DNA of 64,000 nt from Halobacteriovorax sp. (GTDB lineage: Bacteria; Bdellovibrionota; Bacteriovoracia; Bacteriovoracales; Bacteriovoracaceae). The position numbers and the translations under genes were made by a program. Within the stretch, counting starts at the first letter, position 1. Each line of letters begins with the position of its first letter. The stretch spans positions 1 to 64,000 of the forward strand of contig JAIFLR010000021.1 of assembly GCA_020048985.1 (NCBI GenBank), given 5' to 3'. The notes under the pieces are model-generated. The model ran no database searches, had not been told where the DNA came from, and worked only from the letters and a program-made list of their open reading frames with translations. This document shows, piece by piece, positions 45,188-53,506 of this stretch.

Positions 45188-45315
45188 TTATGGGAGACTC
45201 CTGCTCCTCTGCAAGAATGCAGGGCAGGTTTGAAAAAGTTAAGTCGATGATTTTAAAGACGGTATATCACAGAGCTGAAATATTTTTACCTTATGAATGC
45301 AGTAAAAAAGTAGAC

Positions 45316-47538
45316 TTACAGCCACTCCCAAAACCACAACGTATTTAGAATTCCAAGTCCACCAACAACCAAGACTCTACCATTTGGTAATAGGGTTGAT
45401 GTATGAGAAATACGTGCATCTGTTAACGGGATTTGATTACTCCAGGTATTCGTTCCTGGATCATACAATTCTACTGTATTTAATTTTAATGAAGTTCGCT
45501 CTTGGCCTGTGACCCCACCACTCACAATCACTTTACCATTCGGTAATAATGTTGAAGTATGTTGTTGGCGTATTTCTTTAAGAGACGCTCGAGTTACCCA
45601 AGTATTTAATTTAGGGTCATATAATTCAACTGTACGTATAACTCTAGAACCATCATACCCACCTATTACCAATAGTTTCCCATTAGCTAACAAAGTTGTC
45701 GTATGTGTAGTGCGTCCTTGAGTTAATGTCGCTAGAGCGCTCCATCTATTTAACTCTGGATCATATATTTCGACGGTAGTTAATTGCCCGGCATAACCAT
45801 ACCCACCAACGACAATTACTTTTCCGTCTGGTAACAATGTTGATGTATGGTTAAGGCGAGCTTCCACTAGAGAACTCTGGATGCTCCAGCTATTCGATTG
45901 AGGATCATATAATTCGACACTATTTAGCATCCCGGATCGATAACCTCTTCCACCAATAACTAACACTTTTCCACTTGGTAATAAAGTAGAGGTGTGGCCA
46001 TAACGATCCTCCCTTAACGACTCTTGGGTAGTCCAAATATTAGTTTCAGGGTTAAATAATTCGACACTATTAGAACTTTGTGCAAAAACTCCATTCTCAA
46101 TTCCTCCGACAACTAAAATTTTTCCATCCTGTAGTAATGTCGAAGTATGCGAATATCTAGCTTCTTTGAGTGATGCCTTTTTACTCCAAGTGTTGGTACC
46201 TGAATCAAATAACTCAACAGTGCTTAATTTTTCTCCAAAATCACCACGGCCTCCAATGACCACGACTTTTCCATTTGCTAATAATGTTGAAGTATGTAAA
46301 TGACGAGCATCCGCGAGTTGCACATTTGTGCTCCAGCTGTTTACTCCTGGGTCATATAATTCTGAATTTAATAATAAATTTCCTGTATTGCTGATTCCGC
46401 CAACTGTCAGGACTTTTCCATTTGCTAACAATACTGAATGATGAGCATAACGAGCATCGTTTAATGGTGCCTGCTTGCTCCAGCTATTAGTTGTCGGATT
46501 ATATAATTCGACGCTATCCAGACATCCTAAAGTCCCGTATCCACCTATGACTAAGACTTTCCCGTTGGGTAAAAGAGTTGAGGAGAACATCATACGATCG
46601 TCAGCAAGCGAAGCCTTTGTGGTCCAAGTGTTTAGGACTGGATCGTATAAATCGACATTCTTTAAATAAGTTAACTTGTCTGTCCCGCCCATCACTAGGA
46701 CTTTTCCGTCCGACAATAAGGTCGTTGAAAAGTTAAGGCGGGCCTTTATTATTGAGGCCCGAGGAGTCCAAGAATTATCTTCCGGATCATATGCGACAAC
46801 ACTATTTAATATGCCAGAATTATCAATGCCACCAATGACCAACACGATTCCATTGGCAATTAAAGTTGCGGAGTGTGCACTTCGACCAAAAATCAATGAT
46901 GATTTTGGTCTCCAGCTATTTGCAACAGGATCATATAGTTCTACCTTGGTTAAATTTCCAGAAGCATTGATTCCGCCCACAACAAAGACCTTACCATTGG
47001 CAAGTATTGTCGATGTATGATCATGGCGAGCTTCAGTTAAGGGGGCCATCGCGCTCCAGGTATTCAAGAGTGGATCATATAATTCCACACTGCTCACATC
47101 ACCAGTTTTTCCTTCTCCACCAATGACCAAGACCTTTCCATTCGTTAATAGAGTAGAGGTGTGGCCATGACGGGCATCTTTTAGCGAGGCACGTTTGCTA
47201 TAACTATTCGTTTGGGGATCATAAAGTTCGACAGTATTTAATGGACCTGAATCGCCGAGTCCACCAATCAGCAGCACTTTTCCATCCGGTAACAGGGTGG
47301 ACGTATGTAGAGAACGACTATCTTGAAGAAAAGAATTCCGAAACGAAAAATTGGCAGTTGGGGAAGTAGGTGTGTTGGGTGCAGTTGGACCATTGGGGGA
47401 GGTCGTGAGACTGCTTTTTTGTGAGCATCCAATATTAAAAAATAATACAAAAACAACAGCAATTAGAGGTCCGTTAAAAATCTTTTTAAAATGTTTCACT
47501 AGAGTTTTCCTGTTCTGTGTTCTGTCTATCGCCACCAT
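45316..47538 (-). CDS. Kelch-like repeat lipoprotein, 14 blades
   Basis: 740 residues. A lipoprotein signal peptide has lipobox FNIGC near residue 38 and is followed by a Ser/Thr/Pro linker. The rest is 14 near-identical 48-residue units of the form LLPNGKVLVIGG, then ELYDP, then W, then AR-x-x-HTST. They match Kelch/galactose-oxidase central-domain repeats, enough for two seven-bladed propellers. The N-terminal ARSLHTST-like strand and the incomplete last unit (ends LWFWEWL) could close the ring. Surface-exposed or periplasmic binding protein; ligand unknown. A start near 47499 would give a more usual signal peptide length. Confidence 0.85.
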   Translation of the reverse strand: MVAIDRTQNRKTLVKHFKKIFNGPLIAVVFVLFFNIGCSQKSSLTTSPNGPTAPNTPTSPTANFSFRNSFLQDSRSLHTSTLLPDGKVLLIGGLGDSGPLNTVELYDPQTNSYSKRASLKDARHGHTSTLLTNGKVLVIGGEGKTGDVSSVELYDPLLNTWSAMAPLTEARHDHTSTILANGKVFVVGGINASGNLTKVELYDPVANSWRPKSSLIFGRSAHSATLIANGIVLVIGGIDNSGILNSVVAYDPEDNSWTPRASIIKARLNFSTTLLSDGKVLVMGGTDKLTYLKNVDLYDPVLNTWTTKASLADDRMMFSSTLLPNGKVLVIGGYGTLGCLDSVELYNPTTNSWSKQAPLNDARYAHHSVLLANGKVLTVGGISNTGNLLLNSELYDPGVNSWSTNVQLADARHLHTSTLLANGKVVVIGGRGDFGEKLSTVELFDSGTNTWSKKASLKEARYSHTSTLLQDGKILVVGGIENGVFAQSSNSVELFNPETNIWTTQESLREDRYGHTSTLLPSGKVLVIGGRGYRSGMLNSVELYDPQSNSWSIQSSLVEARLNHTSTLLPDGKVIVVGGYGYAGQLTTVEIYDPELNRWSALATLTQGRTTHTTTLLANGKLLVIGGYDGSRVIRTVELYDPKLNTWVTRASLKEIRQQHTSTLLPNGKVIVSGGVTGQERTSLKLNTVELYDPGTNTWSNQIPLTDARISHTSTLLPNGRVLVVGGLGILNTLWFWEWL

Positions 47539-47638
47539 TTACAATCGAAGACTAGAGTTTCAAGTAATTATTCTTTTGTATACTTGATCTTTTGCGAACA
47601 ACCTCTGGTATTGTGCATGTTGTCGGCAATCACTTGGT

Positions 47639-47992
47639 TTATTGAACAATTATTCGTTCAACGGATTCGACCTTACAAGTTTCACTGTCGAATTTTCCAT
47701 TGAAGTTATACTGTATTACTTTTCCGTCGTTTTTCATGAAAACCGGGGAAATCACTGTCGTTTTTCGTGTATCTGATCTTCCGCCGTAAGCATGGCTTTT
47801 TCTATCATTCCAGCGTTTAATGCTGAATGGAGCAGATGATCTGTACACATCCTCATCAGGAGCATGTAATGCCTCAAGTTTTTCAGAAATCTTTCTCATT
47901 GATTTAAGACATTCGTCTGATGGTTTTGGCAACTCATTGGCAAAAGTCGTAGATGTAATTGCAAATAAGGCCAGGCATAATATTTTTTTCAT
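47639..47992 (-). CDS. Small exported protein of unknown function
   Basis: 117 residues. Signal peptide of about 18 residues (TTFA-NE). Two cysteines in the mature protein (one near each end) could form a disulfide. No family recognised. It is the last of three adjacent minus-strand small exported protein genes (48980, 48541, 47992). Confidence 0.65.
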   Translation of the reverse strand: MKKILCLALFAITSTTFANELPKPSDECLKSMRKISEKLEALHAPDEDVYRSSAPFSIKRWNDRKSHAYGGRSDTRKTTVISPVFMKNDGKVIQYNFNGKFDSETCKVESVERIIVQ

Positions 47993-48013
47993 TTTTACTC
48001 CATTTTTTTTCTA

Positions 48014-48541
48014 TTAAAGTAAATCAAGTCCATTTGTAATTTTTTGAAATTGATAATCTTTTATCACTACATCAACGGATTCATTGGTTTTAATAAATTT
48101 GAGTAGTTTCTTTGATGCGCGTTTACCCTCAATTCCATCTCTTTTACCGGTTAAATAGATCGAAGCCTTCATAGGGAGAAGAAAGATATCAGCTGGAACA
48201 GCAAGAATTGTAACGATAGAGTTGCCAATTCCATTTCCCACATCACCGTATTCAAAATCACGCTCAGCATTTTTATAACTGGTAGCGACAAAAGAAAATG
48301 GATATTCATCCCAGCCATTTTCTCTCTTAAGTTTCTTCTTTGAAAGTTCAGTAAGACGGGTTTGATCTACAATCTTCTCACCCCTCGGAGTTTTTACGTT
48401 CATTTGAGTGCAGTCTTCATCCAGACAAGTGAGGATGATGGACCGACTTGGGTAATTCTCATTTGTGATTTTCATTTCAATCCCTTGTGAGAAAGCTGAA
48501 AAAGATGTTACCGCCAATAATCCTACTAATAAATTTTTCAT
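48014..48541 (-). CDS. Exported protein of unknown function
   Basis: 175 residues with a signal peptide (about 18 residues, SAFS-QG). A short early disulfide candidate, ILTCLDEDC, is followed by a hydrophobic stretch near residue 108 (VTILAVPADIFLLPMKASIY) that may be membrane-associated. Preceded by a CGGAGATTAT ribosome site very like the one at 48980. No family recognised. Confidence 0.62.
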   Translation of the reverse strand: MKNLLVGLLAVTSFSAFSQGIEMKITNENYPSRSIILTCLDEDCTQMNVKTPRGEKIVDQTRLTELSKKKLKRENGWDEYPFSFVATSYKNAERDFEYGDVGNGIGNSIVTILAVPADIFLLPMKASIYLTGKRDGIEGKRASKKLLKFIKTNESVDVVIKDYQFQKITNGLDLL

Positions 48542-48596
48542 ATAATCTCCGTTTATTATTCAAAACTTGTATTCGCACCAAATGATTACTAGAGGT

Positions 48597-48980
48597 TTAA
48601 GGTTTCGAACAATTTCCAATGTATCCATTAGATTTAGTTGTTTGTTCTGATCCTTTACCGTCAAGAACCCCAAACCTTAAACTTTTACCATTACTCACAT
48701 TGCGAAGGTTTTGATTTTTAACTGCATCATAAATATCAACAACAATTGAACTATATCCTGTATCCAGGTTTTTGTTTGCAAACGCTCGAAATTCATATCT
48801 ATTGTCTACAGATTTTTCTCTTAGATCCACAAGGATCATAGATCCATTTCCGGCAAGATTTCCTTCCAGTCTGTATTCAGTCTTCTGTCCATCAACATAC
48901 TGAGTAATATTACACGCTAAGAAATCTGCATGTGCTGATAGTGATCCTAGTGCCAATAATCCAAACAAAAACCTTTTCAT
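48597..48980 (-). CDS. Small exported protein of unknown function
   Basis: 127 residues from ATG 48980 (CGGAGAATTT ribosome site). A start at 48995 would add five residues and lacks that spacing. The signal peptide ends SAHA near residue 18. The mature part is beta-rich with Cys at both ends (FLACNI; IGNCSKP), suggesting a disulfide-closed small sandwich. The upstream 52-bp element at 49034 probably drives it. Confidence 0.65.
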   Translation of the reverse strand: MKRFLFGLLALGSLSAHADFLACNITQYVDGQKTEYRLEGNLAGNGSMILVDLREKSVDNRYEFRAFANKNLDTGYSSIVVDIYDAVKNQNLRNVSNGKSLRFGVLDGKGSEQTTKSNGYIGNCSKP

Positions 48981-49033
48981 AAATTCTCCGTTCAATTGAG
49001 TAATGGTTCTAATCCATGTTCTGTTTTTTAATT

Positions 49034-49085
49034 CTTAGCTATGATATCCGGCCACCATAGAAAATAGGCGGAAAAATAATCCCAC
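49034..49085 (-). repeat. 52-bp promoter-like element, copy A
   Basis: About 45 of 52 positions match copy B at 50640-50691. Read on the minus strand it contains TTTTTCCGCC, 13 bases, then GGCCGGATAT. It ends 54 bases before an exported-protein start codon. Spacing and position suggest a promoter or operator for a dedicated sigma factor. The second half only loosely resembles the flagellar sigma28 -10 (GCCGATAA). Confidence 0.55.
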
Positions 49086-49158
49086 AAATAATAAGGTGTA
49101 AGTGCATGGATTTACATGCTTTTTTACGTAGAGGTTTGGGAGCATGATTTTTAGAGCT

Positions 49159-49187
49159 AAAAAATCCCCGGCCCTAAGACCAGGGAT
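49159..49187 (-). terminator. Rho-independent terminator, minus strand
   Basis: On the minus strand ATCCCTGGTC/GGCCGGGGAT pairs over ten positions (two G-U) with loop TTAG, followed by six T residues. The two wobbles would be mismatches on the plus strand, so it serves minus-strand transcription. It lies just after the degraded gene at 49206. Confidence 0.75.
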
Positions 49188-49205
49188 GAAATATTGTTCG
49201 AAATT

Positions 49206-49480
49206 TTATTTTTTGATCATCCTGCAGGTTGTATGAAATTCTACAGCTGAATAAGGTGAACTCAGGTTTAGTTCAAATGCCGTGGGTGTTGATTCATAAC
49301 AAAAAGTTATGTTCACATTTTCTTTGTTGGGTGAATGATCGTATGTTTCTGCATTCGTGGCTAATTCAATATACTCAATTTTATATCACATTCCGGTAAA
49401 TTAATCTCAGTGCCGATGGCAAGAAACGAAAAATCTTTACAACGTCACATTTGAATTTCGGTATAGTCTCTGCAAATGAA
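49206..49480 (-). pseudogene. Degraded coding remnant of unknown family
   Basis: The minus-strand stretch reads as protein only if two frame changes are allowed. First KFKCDVVK, then AIGTEINLPECDIK, then IEYIELATNAETYDH running on to FCYESTPTAFELNL and HTTCRMIKK before a stop at 49206-49208. The composition (Cys, Tyr, charged, no low-complexity) looks like a once-secreted protein. A terminator follows directly. The rest of the 671-base gap 48996-49666 holds copy A of the 52-bp element, this remnant and the IS3 remnant. Confidence 0.4.
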
Positions 49481-49494
49481 CACATCCAAACTTA

Positions 49495-49686
49495 GTTAAT
49501 TGGCCTAGGGATGTAATTTTCAATTTGCCCAAATTTATCGATGAAGTTTATAACAAGAAGAGACTTCAATCAGGCCTGGGGTGCAAGACCCCAAGCGAGT
49601 TTGAAGATGAAGTTTTAAGAATTAAACCAGCTAACCGACTTTTTCGTTTTAAAAAACTTGAGAAAATTACAGAAGTTGATCTCTAA
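49495..49686 (+). pseudogene. Remnant of an IS3-family transposase (C-terminal end)
   Basis: The plus strand encodes FIDEVYNKKRLQSGLG, then KTPSEFED and further residues to a stop at 49684. This is the conserved end of the IS3-type OrfB integrase (YN-x-K/R-RLHSxLGYxxPxEFE). There is no start, no DDE core and no inverted repeats. The stop overlaps the TPR-protein gene by 20 bases, so the last few codons of that gene may derive from the element. Confidence 0.7.
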
Positions 49687-50605
49687 CGTATAGACAGACA
49701 TCACTTTCAGGGTTTTGCTCGTGATTATTACGAATCACAAATCTCTCAATGGCACGTGATTGATTTTGTTGTCCTAAAGCACCAAAAATATCCGAAAGAT
49801 TTCCTGCTAATTTAATACAACCGTAGTCAACAAACAGGTCAGATTGATTCTTCGCGTAGTTTAATGCGACTCGGGGAAAGCCATTAGAAAAAATAGCGCG
49901 CATAAGAAGAAGAGTCACGTCCACATCTCGAGGTGCTAACCGAATCGCCTGATTGAAAAATATTTCTGCAGACTTAAACTCATTTAAAGCAGCGTAGATA
50001 ATCCCACTATACATAAATACAGTTGCAGAATTTCTATTATAAGGAAGAACTTTTTCAGCCAACATCTTTTTAGCGGCCTCGAATTCTCCACGATGTTTCA
50101 TCGCTACTGCTTCTTTAAGTGCTAATTCATGAACAATCTTACGATCATCAATTTTCTTAAACGCCATACCTAAATCAGTGACCGCAACTTCCAGATATTC
50201 AAATCCTTTTATGGGTTTAATTGATTGCGTGATTCGTTGAAGTTTTGCGTTATAGATGTGATAGGTTTCCTGGTACTCAGGATTGAGTTCAATCCGATTC
50301 AAAGCAATGGCTTCTTTCATTCCACTCGTCTTATCCCCCAAGTTATGAAAGGCATTCATCAATTCTAATCTCACATCGATGTAGGCAGGAGCGATCGTTT
50401 TTGCTCTATTTAAGCATTGAACCGCTTCTTTAGGTCTGCCATTACGTGAAAGAAATCTTCCTGTAAAAAAAAGATCATCACTGTTAAAAAGGTCAATACT
50501 GGTATTCGCATTGCCCGTACGACAAGGATGGGGGTCGTAGCTTTGCGCCTGAGCAAGGGTCGTCATGGAACTTACTAATACTAGTCCTAGAAAAAGATGC
50601 TTCAT
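49667..50605 (-). CDS. Exported TPR-repeat protein
   Basis: 312 residues. The signal peptide ends AQA near residue 20. The mature protein holds at least three TPR units (LNRAKTIAPAYIDVRLELMNAF; GIIYAALNEFKSAEIFFNQAIRLAP by parts) and two to three cysteines. Probably a periplasmic scaffold. Upstream lies copy B of the 52-bp element, and the 3' end runs into the IS3 remnant. Confidence 0.7.
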   Translation of the reverse strand: MKHLFLGLVLVSSMTTLAQAQSYDPHPCRTGNANTSIDLFNSDDLFFTGRFLSRNGRPKEAVQCLNRAKTIAPAYIDVRLELMNAFHNLGDKTSGMKEAIALNRIELNPEYQETYHIYNAKLQRITQSIKPIKGFEYLEVAVTDLGMAFKKIDDRKIVHELALKEAVAMKHRGEFEAAKKMLAEKVLPYNRNSATVFMYSGIIYAALNEFKSAEIFFNQAIRLAPRDVDVTLLLMRAIFSNGFPRVALNYAKNQSDLFVDYGCIKLAGNLSDIFGALGQQNQSRAIERFVIRNNHEQNPESDVCLYVRDQLL

Positions 50606-50639
50606 AAAATCTCCCCGAGCAGTTATTTGTTCATTAATC

Positions 50640-50691
50640 CTTACAGATGATATCCGGCCTCTATAGAAACTAGGCGGAAAAATAGTCCCAC
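50640..50691 (-). repeat. 52-bp promoter-like element, copy B
   Basis: Matches copy A at 49034-49085 at about 45 of 52 positions, including TTTTTCCGCC and GGCCGGATAT on the minus strand. It ends 35 bases before the exported TPR gene start at 50605, a normal leader length. Conservation of a non-coding element at equivalent positions supports a regulatory role. Confidence 0.55.
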
Positions 50692-50757
50692 GGGTTTTGG
50701 ACGTCTAACTATTTGAATTTGAAGAGGTATGAAGAGTCGGGGGCCAAGGATCGAATA

Positions 50758-51948
50758 TTAAGAAGCTTTTCTGTTGGATTTTTTATCTACTCCAATTGCG
50801 TATGTACCTTTATGAAACTTGATCTCGATCTGTTTCTCATTTTTAGCTCTATAAATAAGACGCTTTAATTTATTCATGTCCTGCTTTTCAACAGGGGTCT
50901 CACCCCAAAGAATTTCGTAGATCATGGGGCCAGGTAGTGGAGCTCCTGCCTCAGTCAGTAATGAAATGAGTGCATCTACTTTTGGAACGCCACCTTTGAT
51001 TTCTAAGTTTTTGGGGACAGCGATACTTTGAGTGTGCTTTGCAAGACAAAGTGAGAATAGGCATTTCCCCCCTGCGTAATGAAAATGCTCTTGGTAAATA
51101 TTGGCATTGCTAGATGCTAGCGCGTCCCAGTGAGATTTTGCGAGGTCAAGATTTTTTTCCTCCAGAGACTGGATGACTTTAATTTGATGGTGAAGAATTG
51201 GAGTGTATTGAAAATCGCTCTGATAAGCATAGATTGGCCCACCAGCGGTCAGGTGATGCAGCATCTTTTTCAAGAAGTTATAGTTCTCAGTGAGATTGTA
51301 TTTGCGGAAATTCTTCATTTCGAGCAAAAGATGCTCGCACATCACAAAGTCTTCCATTTTTACGAAGAAAGAAAATTCGAGGAGTAAATGTGAAATGGCA
51401 TCACTTTCAGGCATGGTGCTTTTTCGAGTCTCAATTTGCTTTAGGAGTGCCTTCGCCTGAATAGTTTCATTTATTTCAGAGTAATAAATAAATTTGCAAC
51501 GTAGGAGTCTCGTCTCCTGAATGTCAGATTCTTGCTTTATACCTTCCATCGCTTGAATAATGTTATTCATTTTGCTGAGGTGGCGATTGTTGAAATAAAT
51601 GAAACAAAGATTGAAGTACGCCGCGAACAGAAAATATTGACTCTCTAAAGTCTTTAAAGTGGGAATAGACTTCCAAATTGCGATTTCTGCCTCAGTAAAC
51701 ATTGACTGGTTATTTAAAGAGATACCAATTAACAAGTTCTTTTGGGCCTCAACGAAAGCGAATTCTGAAGGTGGGAGTCCCTTCAGAATATTTAGAGCTT
51801 CATTGTTCTGATTATTACGAATAAGAAGATAGCTTTCAATAATAGTCTTTTCAATGCGGGTCAATCGTTTGTCTAACAAGCTCTGCTTAACCTTGCTAGG
51901 ATTGAGATTCACATCTAGTAATAATTTATAAAAAGTCTTTTGCTGCAC
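50758..51948 (-). CDS. Putative transcriptional regulator, helical repeats plus winged helix
   Basis: 396 residues. The first about 280 form alpha-solenoid/TPR-like repeats. The C-terminal 75 residues (VDALISLLTEAGAPLPG, then MNKLKRLIYRAKN and FHKGTYAIGV) match an OmpR/PhoB-type winged helix. Domain order is the reverse of SARP regulators, which have the DNA-binding domain first. Its gene follows 51961-52416 by 12 bases in the same direction. It may regulate the nearby exported-protein genes; that is only suggested by proximity. Confidence 0.55.
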   Translation of the reverse strand: MQQKTFYKLLLDVNLNPSKVKQSLLDKRLTRIEKTIIESYLLIRNNQNNEALNILKGLPPSEFAFVEAQKNLLIGISLNNQSMFTEAEIAIWKSIPTLKTLESQYFLFAAYFNLCFIYFNNRHLSKMNNIIQAMEGIKQESDIQETRLLRCKFIYYSEINETIQAKALLKQIETRKSTMPESDAISHLLLEFSFFVKMEDFVMCEHLLLEMKNFRKYNLTENYNFLKKMLHHLTAGGPIYAYQSDFQYTPILHHQIKVIQSLEEKNLDLAKSHWDALASSNANIYQEHFHYAGGKCLFSLCLAKHTQSIAVPKNLEIKGGVPKVDALISLLTEAGAPLPGPMIYEILWGETPVEKQDMNKLKRLIYRAKNEKQIEIKFHKGTYAIGVDKKSNRKAS

Positions 51949-51960
51949 AAATGGCCCTAT

Positions 51961-52416
51961 TTATTTTACCTTTTTATCCATTTGATGGAAAAAGTTTAGG
52001 ATCCTATCTGCTTCCGGTTTAGAGATTTTATAGCGACTCATCAACACGTTTGCTGCTTCAAAATTCATCTTCAAGTCTTTGGCCATAGCTTTAAATGGCT
52101 TATCATTTAAGCAAGCAAAGTACCTGTTTATCTCATCGCATTTATCGGTAGAGGCCGAAGGATTTTTGAAGAGTGCTAACTTTAAATAGGACTGCATGAG
52201 ATCATTTGTCTTAAGTAAGCGGTGTTGAGGTGAGCACTTGGCATCTCTGGCAACGAGGCTTTTTTCCATTTCTTTTATAGTGTCCTTAGCTTCCATTATT
52301 TTCCGGTACTTGGTCATCAGCACAATTGGTGCCATGTCTCCCCCGGTTATAATCTGTGCGTGAGTCGGCATTAGGGGAAAGAGGATGGCGATAAGAATAA
52401 GAAGGGATTTTTTCAT
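51961..52416 (-). CDS. Exported protein of unknown function
   Basis: 151 residues. Signal peptide ends PTHA near residue 20. The mature part is helical with Cys residues (AKCSPQHRL, DKCDEINRYFAC). No family recognised. First gene of a two-gene unit with the winged-helix regulator, so it may be a periplasmic sensor or partner. Confidence 0.6.
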   Translation of the reverse strand: MKKSLLILIAILFPLMPTHAQIITGGDMAPIVLMTKYRKIMEAKDTIKEMEKSLVARDAKCSPQHRLLKTNDLMQSYLKLALFKNPSASTDKCDEINRYFACLNDKPFKAMAKDLKMNFEAANVLMSRYKISKPEADRILNFFHQMDKKVK

Positions 52417-52480
52417 GTCCCTTGTATCGGTTAAGTAATAGATATACTTGAGCGGATTGTTTTGATTCGCTGTAATTTGA

Positions 52481-53371
52481 CTAAGATAGAACCTTCACAC
52501 TGAGTGGTCTGTCGACCCTGAGGTTCATGTCTCTTTGAGGGAATGGCATCGAGATACCAAGCTCCCTAAACTTATCATCGATTTTGAAACGAACATCGCT
52601 CCTCACGTGATTGAGAGAAGCGACTTTATCAATGTTACAGAAAAAGATAAGTTCAAACATGAGACTGCTATCTGCGAAGTTCGTGAACATCACAAGAGGA
52701 ATAGGGTCTTGTTCTATGCCATCAGTATTGAGCATAATATCCATACAGACATGTTCAACTTTTCGCACATCTGAGCCATAGGTCACGCCAAATTCAATAG
52801 TGGTACGAATGATGTTGGTTTCAAGATTCCAGTTGGTGACACCTTTTTCAAGAAAGTGACTGTTGGGTACAATAAAGATCTTGTTGTCTCCCGTTTGAAT
52901 TCTGGCACTTCTTGTTCCGATACCAATCACTTTACCAGTGACTCCATCAATTTCGACGATGTCACCAACTCTTATTGGTTGTTCAACGAGTAGAATGACG
53001 CCGGAAATGAAATTGTTAACAATGTTCTGTGACCCGAAACCAACTCCGATCGCTAAAGCTCCACCCACAACCGTAAAGACTGTTAGCGGGATGCCGGCAA
53101 TGGTCAGGGAGAGGGTCACAAATAGCGCGAGGCAGCCATAAAAAGCAAAGGTCTGGTAGGTGGTTTGGGAAGCCTTGTCCTCCACGAAGCGCAGAATCAG
53201 CTTTTTATTGATTATTTTGACTGAAAGTCTGGACAGGCGAGTCGCAAATAACAAAAGAATGGTTGCCACAAGGACGTTACCAAAACTGAGCTTAATACCA
53301 GCGATGGTGATCAGCTTAAGCTTCCAGAGCATACCTAAGGCAGTTAAAGTTTCATTCAGCCCATTGTCCAT
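52481..53371 (-). CDS. mscS: Small-conductance mechanosensitive channel, MscS family
   Basis: 296 residues. Three membrane helices, with the pore-lining TM3 rich in Gly and Ala (GGALAIGVGFGSQNIVNNFISG near residue 110). The beta domain follows (VEQPIRVGDIVEIDGVTGKV). The size matches E. coli MscS. It releases osmolytes on hypo-osmotic shock. Confidence 0.9.
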   Translation of the reverse strand: MDNGLNETLTALGMLWKLKLITIAGIKLSFGNVLVATILLLFATRLSRLSVKIINKKLILRFVEDKASQTTYQTFAFYGCLALFVTLSLTIAGIPLTVFTVVGGALAIGVGFGSQNIVNNFISGVILLVEQPIRVGDIVEIDGVTGKVIGIGTRSARIQTGDNKIFIVPNSHFLEKGVTNWNLETNIIRTTIEFGVTYGSDVRKVEHVCMDIMLNTDGIEQDPIPLVMFTNFADSSLMFELIFFCNIDKVASLNHVRSDVRFKIDDKFRELGISMPFPQRDMNLRVDRPLSVKVLS

Positions 53372-53456
53372 GGCGGCACCTCGTAAAATGCGATCAGTTA
53401 GTCAGGTAAATTTGGCATGGGGGCACCATTTCGTAAAGTATTTACGTTGGCCCAAG

Positions 53457-53485
53457 TTGGTACTATCATTGGAGCATCTTATATC
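53457..53485 (+). promoter_or_regulatory. Sigma70-like promoter of the exbB-exbD operon
   Basis: TTGGTA at 53457-53462 and TATATC at 53480-53485 with a 17-base spacer, about 21 bases before the exbB start. A perfect inverted repeat CGTAAA/TTTACG lies just upstream at 53432-53446 and could be an operator. Confidence 0.5.
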
Positions 53486-53506
53486 GAATCGTAAAAAAGG
53501 ATTTTT

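Larger units (their letters stand above)
45024..45230 (+). ncRNA. Candidate structured non-coding RNA
   Basis: Consecutive perfect or near-perfect hairpins fill this stretch. A first helix AAGAG/CTCTT (45023-45027, 45078-45082) encloses GGGAGCGTG/CACACTCCC (45039-45062, one mismatch). Then TTACAGC/GCTGTAA (45087-45102) and ATAATCA/TGATTAT (45110-45135). The 12-bp GTCTTCCATAAC/GTTATGGGAGAC (45136-45198, one G-U) encloses a CTCCCC/GGGGAG hairpin. Last is nested CCTGC/GCAGG and CTGC/GCAG (45200-45228). A sigma70-like promoter precedes it. No T-run terminator was seen on this strand, so the 3' end is uncertain. It is not a recognised tmRNA, RNase P, SRP or 6S RNA. The minus strand could fold similarly. 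Confidence 0.5.

Noticed and set aside
46676-47020. Plus-strand ORF inside the Kelch gene
   Set aside because: It is the antisense frame of the repeats, with no ribosome site and repeated low-complexity composition.
45316-47538. Regular 144-base repetition that could suggest a CRISPR or satellite array
   Set aside because: The repeats are in frame, coding and diverged at synonymous sites. They are Kelch-like blades of one lipoprotein, not spacer-separated repeats.
48996-49160. Small hairpin GCATG/CATGC followed by T residues near 49110
   Set aside because: A 5-bp stem with no upstream plus-strand gene is too weak to call a terminator.
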